Source of the DNA: Priapulus caudatus
Taxonomy: Eukaryota > Priapulida > Priapulimorpha > Priapulimorphida > Priapulidae
Reading direction: 5' to 3'
DNA: 37,092 bases
NCBI RefSeq assembly: GCF_000485595.1
Contig: NW_014577245.1
Coordinates: forward strand, 5,136-42,227
The notes beneath the pieces are model-generated. The model was not told the origin of the DNA. It searched no databases and was given only the letters and a program-made list of their open reading frames with translations. Positions within the stretch are counted from its first letter, which is position 1. Each line of letters starts with the position of its first letter. The translations under genes were made by a program, and so were the position numbers. Positions 21,739 to 30,910 of this stretch are shown one piece after another.

Positions 21739-22929
21739 ATGGGAGGAGCGCCAGGAGGAGACTCGGGGCTCGGCGGCGGCGGAGGAACAGGAGGGGACTC
21801 GGAGCCGCCTCCTCGGAGAGCAAAACCCAGGAGGCAACGGCAGCGCGGCGGCGGGAGAAGGAGTTACGGATGTCACAGCTGCGCGGAGCAGTTCACGCAA
21901 CTCGCCGATGTCATACGTCACGTCAAGACTCACGAGATAAGCTCCGGGAGGCAGCCGAAGCAATCCGTGGACGCGCGTGCGAGGCAAGAAGTGGCGCCAA
22001 CTGGCGTTCCCGACACCGCAGCGCTGATGGATCGCAAGAGCCACGCATGCGCGGCCGACATCGCGTCCGCCCACGTGACCGCGGACAACGCGCGGAAGCC
22101 TCACCTGGCGGTCACCACCGGGGTTGAGAGCCGCGGTAGAAACACCGGAGCATCCGAGCAGAGCGCGACTTCACGCGACTTAGCGACGCCTTGCACGAAG
22201 CCGGCGCTAGTCGTGGCGATGACGTCACCGCTAGCGAGTCACGTGTTGCTGCCAGTCGGTCAGCTCGCTGCGACGGAGAAACGGAGGCTGCTGCCGGTAG
22301 ACGGCGCTTCGGGCGCCCCGGCCAACAAGCGCAGCCGGGATGCCGACAGACCGCGACCTCACGCGTGCGCAACCTGCGGCGCGGCCTTCCACACTAAGCT
22401 GCTACTGAAGGCGCACGGGCGCGTGCACACGGGCGAACGCCCCTACAAGTGTCAGCTCTGCTCGGCCGCCTTCTCCTGCAAAGCAAACCTCACCTGCCAC
22501 GTGCGCACGCACACGGGCGAGCGACCGTACAAATGCGACGTATGCTCGGCGGCGTTCTCCCAGGGCGGACACCTACAGAAGCACGCGAGGATCCACACGG
22601 GCGAGAAACCGTACGCGTGCAACATCTGCGGGTCCTCGTTCTCTCAGTCCAGCTACCTGACTGTGCACCGCTGGGTGCATTCAGCAGAGAAGCCATTCAA
22701 ATGCTCGTACTGTGCGGTGGGGTATAGCCGAGCGACCAGCCTTACGGCGCACCTCGCCCGCCTACACGACGTCCGTAGCGACGCACAGCGGCCGTACCAG
22801 TGTCTGCTGTGCACGGCCGCCTTCACCGACGTCAGGTTTCTTAAGAGACATGTGACGGAGATGTCGAAAACGGACGCGTCGCACAGAGACAACGCGTTGC
22901 AGCTTCAGCTCGCTTATTCGTGCGTGTAA
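21739..22929 (+). CDS. C2H2 zinc-finger protein, single coding exon (5' end unresolved)
   Basis: From ATG 21739 the protein has 396 residues; the same frame is open back to a stop at 21364 without another ATG, so an upstream exon is possible. A Gly/Arg-rich N terminus is followed by an isolated finger (CHSCAEQF...HVKTH, about residues 45-65) and a 140-residue disordered spacer. Five consecutive fingers follow (about 208-345) with canonical HTGERPYKC and HTGEKPYAC linkers. A degenerate last finger (CLLCTAAF...H) has an over-long His-His gap. The array suggests a sequence-specific DNA-binding transcription regulator. No KRAB, BTB or ZAD domain is seen. The gene is GC-rich compared with its AT-rich surroundings. 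The orthologue cannot be named. Confidence 0.88.
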   Translation: MGGAPGGDSGLGGGGGTGGDSEPPPRRAKPRRQRQRGGGRRSYGCHSCAEQFTQLADVIRHVKTHEISSGRQPKQSVDARARQEVAPTGVPDTAALMDRKSHACAADIASAHVTADNARKPHLAVTTGVESRGRNTGASEQSATSRDLATPCTKPALVVAMTSPLASHVLLPVGQLAATEKRRLLPVDGASGAPANKRSRDADRPRPHACATCGAAFHTKLLLKAHGRVHTGERPYKCQLCSAAFSCKANLTCHVRTHTGERPYKCDVCSAAFSQGGHLQKHARIHTGEKPYACNICGSSFSQSSYLTVHRWVHSAEKPFKCSYCAVGYSRATSLTAHLARLHDVRSDAQRPYQCLLCTAAFTDVRFLKRHVTEMSKTDASHRDNALQLQLAYSCV

Positions 22930-23142
22930 GAGTCGGGAAGCGCTCTCAGCTAGAGCAGTGTGTGAGGCGACGGTTGTACATGAGTGTTAGATGGATGATC
23001 AGGTGTCCAGAAGAGTACGTGTTACGACTAGTAGCTATACTACTCGAGATGTGTATAGGAAAGCGCTTTCAACCAGAGCAGTGAGTGAGGGTTAGACATA
23101 CAAGTGAGGGCGACGGATACATTAGTGTTAGTAGCTCTCGTA

Positions 23143-23204
23143 CTATATATCCCTTGTTGCGACACGCAAATGCGCCTGTGGCAACAAGGGCTATAGTACT
23201 AGAG
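23143..23204. repeat. Short inverted repeat (hairpin)
   Basis: CTCGTACTATATATCCCTTG TTGC and its partner GCAACAAGGGCTATAGTACTAGAG form arms of about 24 bp around a roughly 18-bp loop. It abuts the left target duplication of the hAT element. Confidence 0.75.
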
Positions 23205-23383
23205 CAGGGGTTCTTAACCTGTGGTACGTGGACCAGTCACCTCTTTGGGTCCGTGGATGGGCTTCAGGGGGTCCGTGAACCAGGCGCATAAAAAATTTTG
23301 TTTATGTGCATTTTTTTGCGGAGGGGTCGTAGCTTTCCCCAGATTCTCAAAGGGGTCCATGACTTAAAAGTGAAGAACTACGG
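23205..23383. mobile_element. hAT-type non-autonomous element (179 bp)
   Basis: The element starts CAGGGGTTCTT and ends AAGAACTACGG, imperfect terminal inverted repeats of the hAT (Charlie-like) CAGNGGTTCTT form. It is flanked by a perfect 8-bp duplication TACTAGAG (23197-23204 and 23384-23391), the size typical of hAT. The interior has GTCCGTGGA / GGTCCATGAC phrases and no coding capacity. Confidence 0.88.
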
Positions 23384-23470
23384 TACTAGAGCTATAGAGT
23401 GTTAGATGATCATGTGTCCAGAAGATTACGTGTTACTATACTAGCAGTTACTCTACTCGATATGTGTATA

Positions 23471-23492
23471 TATTCCCTATTATTTACTTCTG
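23471..23492 (-). mobile_element. Single foldback-family terminus
   Basis: The reverse strand reads CAGAAGTAAATAATAGGG, close to the terminal motif of the foldback family at 15707 and 29602. No partner arm is visible. The flanks GTGTATA and GTATATA are similar but not identical. Confidence 0.4.
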
Positions 23493-24545
23493 GTATATAT
23501 GTATAACCCTAAGAAGTCGTAGTGCTTTGTCATCTCGCCCTCCATCACTTCTATTTATTTAGTTTCATTTGCTTTAATTCATCAGCATTGTCAATTAATT
23601 TCTTTACAAATCTAATTCATAAGTGCAAATAAAGTTAAGTTGAAGTGAATGAATGTTGAAATAAAACTACATCAATAAAATTTTAGAAACTTGTACTACT
23701 GTAAATAATATGCGGTTATTTCTCTTGTTTTGCTGGTACGTAGACAGTTGTATATAGCACGAAATTCACACGAGAGTAATGCAATTCCATTTAAATACAA
23801 GGCAATCAGGGAGTGATCATATTTTAAAATTTATTAAAAATTTTATCTTACAAATTTAAATTTCATCGAGTGCTATATCTATACGCTCACTCACACATTT
23901 CCAACCTAAACCAGAGTCACGAACAGAAAGTATTTTCATCACGTCACTACTACACAATTTCAGCGAGACGTCTTGCTTATTATCAACGGACCTCCAGGTG
24001 GGGTTAGTAGTTGCTACGATTTATTATACACTGTCACACCATCACTGAACGATAATGTCCTGTTGTCAAACATATTGCTACACTAGAGAAATGTCGTCAG
24101 GAGTGTCTGTCATGCCACGCAGGTTAAGCATAGAACACTACAAGTACCAACAAACCGTAGCCTAACATTTCTTGCCGAAGTTCGAATTGGGTTTTTTACG
24201 CTTAAAGCAAGATTAGGAAAGCAAGTTCGTTCATGTGTGATCATCATCGACCGAGAAATTACATCGTAGATCCGTTTACAGAATCGAGTATTATTATCAA
24301 TATCTTAGACGGTATTTCTACTGTAATAAGAAGCAGTTATGACGCGTCTCTCACAGCGAACCCAATTCGCTATGCCACTTATATTAATCAATGCACTCGC
24401 ATACAGATCATCAGTAGTTGTCGTAGAATTATTCTCACCAGGGTACCTGGGGTCACACAGATAATTATATCAGGAGAACGGCGAACACCGGCATTATCAT
24501 GATTAGAAGCATCGTATTGTCAGGAGTGTATAATATAGACTATTG

Positions 24546-24599
<54 letters not shown>

Positions 24600-24745
24600 C
24601 AGCGATGCAAATTCAGGCGAGTGAAAATTGCCTTGTGATGCTTGCCTTGCTGCCTTGTGATGCTTGGCTTGTGATGATTGGCTCAGAACCTCTTCCAAGA
24701 GCATCCTAATGCACTTAGAACAACTGATACTAGAAGCTATAGAAA

Positions 24746-24777
<32 letters not shown>

Positions 24778-26200
24778 CGTCTATATTATACACGCCTGAT
24801 GTTGTGCTACACTGCTACGCACATAACTAACAATGTTAGGGAACTCCCTCGAATGAGGAACAATCGGTTGAGATTCGTTTTAATCCCTGTAACTAACGTG
24901 AGACGAAATACCGACGACGTAGGGGGGATCCACAGCAATACTATATGCTGCGATGCGGTCATGTTTAGTTGCTTCTTGACTTGCGTCACTGCGACTCGTG
25001 GTCAGGCAAGTGTTTTTTTTTTAGAAAATGTTTATAAGTTAAAGCTCTATTATATACAGCGTACGACTATCACGACCATTATTTACAAAACACGTTTTCT
25101 ACGCAGTAACCAACGGTGGCAGGCGCCCGCCGCCTCTAAGATATACACACAGCTACTACTAAAAATTAATTTACATAGTTGAAATGTAGCCATCAGTGAC
25201 AGATGAGCACACACGCACAATTTACAACTTCGAGACACAAACCGAAAAACACTAAAAGTTGGGAGGGACGGAGAATATTCACATATTTCAGCAGCTATGC
25301 ACATGTGCACAACAATATAAACTGTATATCGATCGCACACATGGTTCTAAAAAAATCGAGTGCACGTTATAATTTACATGCAAGATGCTGCGAAGAGTAT
25401 GTAAACGTGACGTCACGGTGTATGCTACTCACGATGTGATGACGCGCCACTGACTTTAACAGTGGACACGCGCAATGTATGTCCCGCAGCGCCATGAAAT
25501 ATCGAATAGTACCCATGTGTTCACCTGTCATGGTTACTTACTGTAAGCAATAGAGCAGTGTAGCGGGGAGAAAAGCAACGGCAAATGTTGCCAGGCACTA
25601 TTGCAATACACTAACGTCGGTTTTGACAACTACTACAAATTCACAGCCACAACTTTTATGATACCCGGCAGACGTGACGTCTGACATGAGATTCGTATTC
25701 AACATAAAACCACGCAATAAAAACACTTTCGTCAAGCTTCTGAGGTACGTATAGACAATCTCTTACATTGAACATGATTTAGGGGTAGAACCAATCACCA
25801 TGATAGTAAAAAGAAATATATTCGTTGCTAAAAATATATAATACTGCAAGCTCTCTCGTTAACATACAGTATTTACAATGTAAAATATTTTACAGACTAA
25901 TGTTTAGATATCTGTCAGCGCTAAGAACGCGGACAATAATCAAATTTTTAAAAGCCTACAGATGTGATATATTCCTTGCGCTAAAAATATCACAAGGCTA
26001 GAAAATGTTCTTTATTATGCAAAAATAGCCCTTCAAGTATGTTGGAATACATCACACTAGTAGGGTGCCCGTGGGTAATGCTCCATATCATGACTGTACA
26101 GATTTAAACACAACATATATATCAGATCACAACTCCACCTAGTGGACAAGTGGCGAACAGCGCTGGGAGACAGACACACGCAAGAGCAGACCTAAAATGA
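23493..26200. other. Long gene-free stretch; TA microsatellites
   Basis: No exon, RNA gene or conserved motif is recognised. (TA)n runs lie at 24548-24597 and 24749-24776. Open frames at 24233-24502 and 24664-25182 lack any family signature. Confidence 0.5.
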
Positions 26201-26275
26201 GATGTGCCAGGATTCGAACAGAAAGTCAAACTATGCCGTGGTGTCAATTAACAAACAAGGCCATGAGGTTAGGTA
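26201..26275 (-). repeat. tRNA-derived SINE head or decayed tRNA
   Basis: The minus strand reads TGGCCTTGTTTGTTAA (A-box-like) and, about 45 bp on, GTTCGAATCCTGGCA (B-box-like). The order and spacing fit a Pol III type 2 promoter. The T arm does not pair properly, so it is not a functional tRNA. The SINE body, if any, would run leftwards towards about 26050. Confidence 0.4.
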
Positions 26276-26396
26276 TTTATAATCTACTGCCAAGCTTTTT
26301 CATTGATTGAAAGATTCGGTATAGCCTTATGTTGATTATGCCTTTCATCTCAGAAGGCAAATACATGTGTATTTCGATTACGAAGACATGAATGAT

Positions 26397-26531
26397 CACA
26401 CCATACGTAGACACGAATGGTCACACCATACCTAGACACGAATGGTCACACCATACGTAGACACGAATGGTCACACCATACCTAGACACGAATGGTCACA
26501 CCATACGTAGACACGAATGGTCACACCATAA
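26397..26531 (+). repeat. 24-25-bp minisatellite
   Basis: ATACGTAGACACGAATGGTC recurs about six times, with ACGTAG and ACCTAG versions alternating, so the effective unit is a dimer. Confidence 0.93.
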
Positions 26532-26616
26532 GTATATACCATATATCATACATGCCACACCTGCCTACCTTATTCACACACCACATCTCATACTGCTACT
26601 CTCACTTGCAAATGAA

Positions 26617-26632
26617 CCCCCCCCCCCCCCCC
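26617..26632 (+). repeat. Poly-C run (16 C)
   Basis: An uninterrupted run of 16 C follows AATGAA and is followed by TCCCCTGC. It lies downstream of the SLCO stop codon, in its presumed 3' UTR. Confidence 0.95.
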
Positions 26633-26717
26633 TCCCCTGCACGCGCGACTCTCCCAGCTCTGTCCCCCGCCCGCCGCGGTTAAATAATTACGAACGTCTA
26701 CACGAGGTGGCGCTGTG

Positions 26718-27022
26718 TCATACAGACGACTCGTACTGCGACATCACCGTCTCGCGGCGCGCGTCCGCATCCGCTGCGGCCGCCGCCGCCGCGAGGCTGT
26801 TCGCGTGGTTCTCGTCGAAGCGCATGTCGCGGCATTTCACGAGCACGACGGCGTAAGCGGCGATGGGCACGACGCCGATCGCCGCCGAGATGCCGTGGTA
26901 GAGGAAGCGGAAGCGCTCGTTGTCGTAGACGAGGCAGTGCCCCTGCTGGCCGCAGTTGTCGGCGAACAGCTCGCACGCGGTGTCGATCGCCGTCGCGTAG
27001 AGCACGGGGCCCGGTATGACGC
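26718..27022 (-). CDS. SLCO/OATP transporter, last coding exon
   Basis: The exon has acceptor CTTGCAG then GCGTCATACCG and stop TGA at 26718-26720. It reads VIPGPVLYATAIDTACELFA, DNCGQQGHCLVYDNERFRF, then a membrane segment (YHGISAAIGVVPIAAYAVVLV) and a cytoplasmic tail with an Ala/Asp run. PGP..(Y/F)...ID..C...CG.QG.C..YDN is diagnostic for organic anion transporting polypeptides, 12-helix plasma-membrane carriers of bile salts, hormones and drugs. The C terminus ESSV fits a class I PDZ-binding motif (S/T-x-hydrophobic). It joins exon 28735-28799 in phase (LIG-VIPGP). The subfamily is not assigned. Confidence 0.92.
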
Positions 27023-28030
27023 CTGCAAGAGTGAGACACAGTCAGGGGTGAGAGCGCGATGCAGTCGGGGTTAGTACAGGATTCAAACCAGATTCTTCTT
27101 TTCAGCCCGGTATGAGACCTGCAAGTGTGAGAGCGCGATACAGTTGGGGTTAGTACAGGATTCAAACCAGATTCTTCTTTTCAGCCCGGTATGACACCTG
27201 CAAGTGTGAGAGCGCGATACAGTTGGGGTTAGTAGGGGATTCTACAAACGTGGGTCCTGGGATGACACCTGCAATAGGACGACACAGTCGGGGTTAGTAC
27301 AGGATTCAAACCAGATTCTTCTTTTCAGCCCGGTATGACACCTGCAAGTGTGAGAGCGCGATACAGTTGGGTTATAGTAGGGGATTCTACAAAGGGTCCT
27401 GGGATGACACCTGCAATAGGACGACACAGTCGGGGTTAGTACAGGATTCAAACCAGATTCTTCTTTAAGCCCGGTATGGACACCTGCAAGGGTGAGAGCG
27501 GCATACAGTTGGGTTAGTGGGATTCTACAAACGTGGGTCCTGGGATGACACCTGCAATAGGACGACACAGTCGGGGTTAGAACAGGAGTCAAATCTGATA
27601 CAGTAGTGGTTAGTAGGGGATACTACAAACGTGGCTCCAGGGATGACACCTGCAAGAGGACGACGTAGTCAAAGATTAGTAGGGGATTCTAACTAGGTTC
27701 TTCTTTTCAGTCCAGTATGACACCTGCAAGAGGACGACGTAGTCAAAGATGAGTAGGGGATTCTAACTATGTTCTTCTTTTCAGTCCAGTATGACACCTG
27801 CAAGAGGACGACGTAGTCAAAGATTAGTAGGGGATTCTAACTAGGTTCTTCTTTTCAGTCCAGTATGACACCTGCAAGGGAGAGAGAGAGGACGATGCAG
27901 TCAGGGTTAGTATAGGATTCTAACTCGATTCTTCTTTTTAGCCCGGTATGACACCTGTAAGGGAGAGAGAGGACGACGCAGTCGGGGTTAGTCCGGGATT
28001 CTAACCCGATTCTTCTTTTCATTCAGGGAT
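27023..28030 (-). repeat. Tandem array copying the SLCO 3' splice site (~12 intronic units)
   Basis: Units of about 68-98 bp fill the intron directly upstream of the last SLCO exon. Each has, on the minus strand, CTTGCAG followed by GTGTCATACC, a near copy of the real acceptor and first exon bases (CTTGCAG / GCGTCATACC). Most then read GGGCTGAAAAGAAGAATC. Approximate unit starts are 27109, 27188, 27259, 27332, 27401, 27472, 27540, 27638, 27714, 27789, 27864 and 27946. At least two interleaved subtypes exist (AGTGTGAGAGCGCGATAC and ATAGGACGACACAGTC). The rest of each unit is CGGGGTTAGTACAGGATTC-like. Confidence 0.92.
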
Positions 28031-28190
28031 ACTACTGGTCCCGCTGCCGGCAAAACCCACGACGGCTACGATGAACACTCTTAAAATTTCCATGAAATGG
28101 CGTTTACGAGGTTAAATTTAAACCGCTTCTTTAGAATGGTGGACCTGTCACGTAAAGAACGGTCTTAACAATCTTCTTTAGTGACCCTTA

Positions 28191-28466
28191 TACAGTACAA
28201 AATCTATTATCCGAAATCCTTGGGACCAGACACGTTTCGGAATTCGAAATTTTTCGGATTTCGGAATGATAGTACAGTACAGATATACATACTGGCTGTA
28301 CCAGTACAGTACAATATGTATGAGTGATACCAAACATTAATATTTCTGCAGTGAATCTTGTGGAACCAAACGCGAGCTTTGGTGTACAGACGACTTCCAC
28401 GGAATAAACTTTCAGTTTTCGGAGCTTTTCGATTTTCAGAATTTCGGATAATAGATTGTGTAGTAC
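28191..28466. mobile_element. Pogo/Tigger-like MITE (~275 bp)
   Basis: Imperfect inverted ends CAGTACAAAATCTATTATCC (left, after TA) and GGATAATAGATTGTGTAGTA (right) enclose TTGGGACCAGACACGTTTCGG and related TTTCGGA-rich sequence, a pattern seen in pogo-group miniature elements. It has no coding sequence. The right end is worn, so the exact limit and TA duplication are unclear. It lies in the SLCO intron. Confidence 0.5.
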
Positions 28467-28734
28467 GGATTTTCTTGTATTTAAAATGTGAAAATAGCTT
28501 TGGAGGGGCACAATTCCCAACTATTACAATCAATTCGATTTACAACTGGTTTTCATTAGATGATACTTGCTTTATCAACTTTATTTAACTACTAAACGTA
28601 CAATATATCTTTAAAACTGCCGCTTCAAGTGTTTTTTTTGAAAAAAAAGTGAAATGGAGTCGACTTCCACGAGATACTATCATGGATATGTAACCGCCAC
28701 CACTGTGTTATGCTTGTCGTAGATGGAATCTTAC

Positions 28735-28799
28735 CTATCAAACCTGTGCAGACTTGTGCCACTCCCAGGGCTATGTCTTTATGATCCTTATCGACACAC
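28735..28799 (-). CDS. SLCO/OATP transporter, penultimate exon
   Basis: The exon is 65 nt long with acceptor TGTATTTCAG and donor GTAAGATT. It encodes (R)CVDKDHKDIALGVAQVCTGL IG. This is the conserved RCV...R..ALG.Q....L.G block between the last loops of OATPs. Entry phase 2 and exit phase 1 match exon 29254-29408 and exon 26718-27022 exactly, so the three exons are consecutive. Confidence 0.93.
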
Positions 28800-29253
28800 C
28801 TGAAATACAAACACAACAAGTTTATTCATTAGCCACAGGGAAAATAAATCTTTTATATCAGCTGGTTACATTTCATCAAGGAAATTTTGAAAACAACATC
28901 ACATCCCAACAATATCCCTGAGCATGATTTATATCAAATGATATTAGCAAGATATATAATAGAAAATCCCCTATTATCTACTCCTGATTTATATCTTACT
29001 ATGAGCCAATCAGGTGGTAATTACACCAATGTATGTAATGAATATGCTCAGCATACGCTACAAACCATTACAATCACAACAGACTCTAACGTGTGCTTAA
29101 ATACATGGTAAAAAAAACGAAGTACAGGGCAGTTTGATCTATCTGAGTATCACTGAGTATACCTATCGATATATGATATCATTTGATTTGTATTGATGAT
29201 TGATTTGATCGATGATTTGTACATCATTGATCTATTAAGTATCGATCACTCAC
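28800..29253. other. SLCO intron, includes one foldback-family terminus
   Basis: No exon lies here. At 28968-28986 the sequence CCCTATTATCTACTCCTG matches the right terminus of foldback element A, with no partner arm nearby. It is probably a solo remnant. Confidence 0.5.
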
Positions 29254-29408
29254 CTGATTGTGATCATCATGTGACCCGTGTTCCTCAGGTTGACGTAGAA
29301 GACGAGGAAGAACAGGATGACGATGAAGGAGACGTGACTATCGCAGTGCGACTCACACGTGTCCCGCTGCGCCCAGCCCGACTCCACGCACGCGCACGAG
29401 TTATAGGT
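29254..29408 (-). CDS. SLCO/OATP transporter, third-last exon (end of Kazal-like loop and TM helix)
   Basis: The exon is 155 nt long with acceptor ATTGCAG and donor GTGAGTGA. It encodes TYNSCACVESGWAQRDTCES, HCDSHVSFIVILFFLVFYVN, LRNTGHMMITI plus AG. The Y..C.C......C...C pattern is the end of the large Cys-rich extracellular loop of OATPs, followed by a transmembrane segment. It joins CVDKDHKD of the next exon to give ITIR-CVDKD. The earlier exons of the gene, including the rest of the Cys-rich loop, were not recognised further right in the window. Confidence 0.9.
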
Positions 29409-30765
29409 CTGCAATCAAACACGCAGAGAAACATTGAGAAATGTATAAAGTTCAATTCAGGCTTTTTACAAAATTTAAAAAAACACATTATTGGGTGAAG
29501 TTATAGTTCTGCAATCAAACATGTAGAGAAATATTGAGAAAAAATGGTGTATAAAGTTCAATTCAGGCTTTGTCAAAAATAAAAAGTTATTAGCATAGTA
29601 CCAAGAGTAGATAATAACACAAGAGTGAGACAACCGATTCCCGCATTTTTAACCGATTTTTCTCATCAAAATTTGCCACCAATAAAGAAGCAAGTGTATA
29701 CGTTCCTCAGCTTATTATGACCACTAATCACTCACCTTCATGGTACTGATATTCGTTTACATATATTTGCTAGCGTATTGCTGTAAATCGTAATCTTGCA
29801 CGAGCTGAATTCGCACGATTTACCGCTGTTGTTGTGACCTGTTTAGCCATTATTTAGAAGCTATCGGGGTGCTAATATTTAGCAACGGACGGTTTCCAAA
29901 TCATTCGTGCCCCGATAGGGTTGAGAGACAATCTAAATTTCGAATTTTGATCTCGTGAAGAACCTGCGAGACGCGCTCAGTTATTGTGATCGCAACACAA
30001 GAAATTGACATACTATCTTACATAAGTAATAATACAATAATAACAATATTCTCTGTAGTAGTTTGCAGTAAGTATCACATTACGCACGCGCAGGTAATCA
30101 AGTACATTAAACCCCTATCGGGGCACGCATGATTTGGAAACCGTCCGTTGCTAAATATTGGCGCACCGATAGCTTCTAATAATGTCTAAACAGCTCGCAA
30201 CAAGTCGCCATTTTAGCAGTAAATTTATCGAATTCAGATTACGATTTACAGCAATACGCTAGCAAATATATGTAAACGAATATCAGTACCATGAAGGTGA
30301 GTGATTAGTGGTCATAATAAGCTGAGGAACGTATACACTTGCTTCTTTATTGGTGGCAAATTTTGATGAGAAAAATCCGTTAAAAATGCGGGAATCGGTT
30401 GTCTCACTCTTGTGTTATTATCTACTCTTGATAGTAGCGGAGAACATTATACGGGCTATAGCCTATATGACAAATGTAGAGAAATATACGAATTTTGTAT
30501 AAAATTACATTCAGGCTGTATCAAAAATAAACAAAAACGTTACTGGTGCAGTACGGAAGACGTTATACAGGCTGTGCGAAATGTAGAGAAATATACAAAT
30601 TGTATATAAATTTCAGGCTGCACCAAAAATAAACAAAAACATTATTGGTGTAGTACCGAGAACGTTATATATATATACGGGTTACGCAAAATGTAGAGAA
30701 ATATGCAAATTGTGTATTACTAGTGTAGTAAGGAGAACGCTATACAGGCTATGCAAAACATGATG
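29409..30765 (-). repeat. Second splice-site-anchored tandem array in SLCO, split by foldback element B
   Basis: Units of about 77-110 bp begin at the acceptor of the exon above (AGTTATAGGTCTGCAATCAA, 29399). They recur at about 29499 (AGTTATAGTTCTGCAATCAA), 30448, 30554, 30664 and 30741 (for example TTATACAGGCTGTGCGAAAT). The rest of the unit is GTAGAGAAATAT, AATTCAGGCT and CAAAAATAAACAAAAAC. Element B at 29602-30430 interrupts the series. Confidence 0.85.
29602..30430. mobile_element. Complete foldback DNA element B
   Basis: The arms 29602-29924 and about 30105-30430 are inverted copies, nearly identical over the outer 195 bp and more diverged inside. The termini are CAAGAGTAGATAATAACACA and its reverse, related to element A. 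The flanks are ATAGTAC (left) and ATAGTAG (right), a 7-bp duplication with one mismatch. The uninterrupted array unit (GTAGTACCGAGAACG, 30651 area) shows what the empty site looked like. No transposase frame is present. Confidence 0.88.
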
Positions 30766-30857
30766 TGTGACCGAATATATAATCCACAAAGGTGCGTGCA
30801 CACATCTCACATCACACATCTCAAAATTAATTGTCACTCGATAGCTACGCATACAAT

Positions 30858-30903
30858 CAAGAGTACATAATAGGAGACGATTATCTCCTATTACGTACTC
30901 TTG
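30858..30903. mobile_element. 46-bp palindromic mini-element of the foldback family
   Basis: CAAGAGTACATAATAGGAGA and its near-exact inverse TCTCCTATTACGTACTCTTG are separated by six bases. It is flanked by a perfect 7-bp repeat ATACAAT (30851-30857 and 30904-30910). Confidence 0.85.
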
Positions 30904-30910
30904 ATACAAT

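Larger units (their letters stand above)
22932..23468 (+). repeat. Diverged tandem duplication behind the zinc-finger gene
   Basis: GGGAAGCGCTCTCAGCTAGA (about 22936) recurs as GGAAAGCGCTTTCAACCAGA (about 23058). The phrase GTGTTAGATGGATGATCAGG to CTCGAGATGTGTATA (22984-23054) recurs at 23398-23468. The second unit is interrupted by a hairpin and by the hAT element. Confidence 0.75.

Noticed and set aside
28040-28105. Minus-strand frame MEILRVFIVAVVGFAGSG as an extra SLCO exon
   Set aside because: Exons 28735-28799 and 26718-27022 join exactly in phase and in conserved sequence (LIG-VIPGP), leaving no room for an exon between them.
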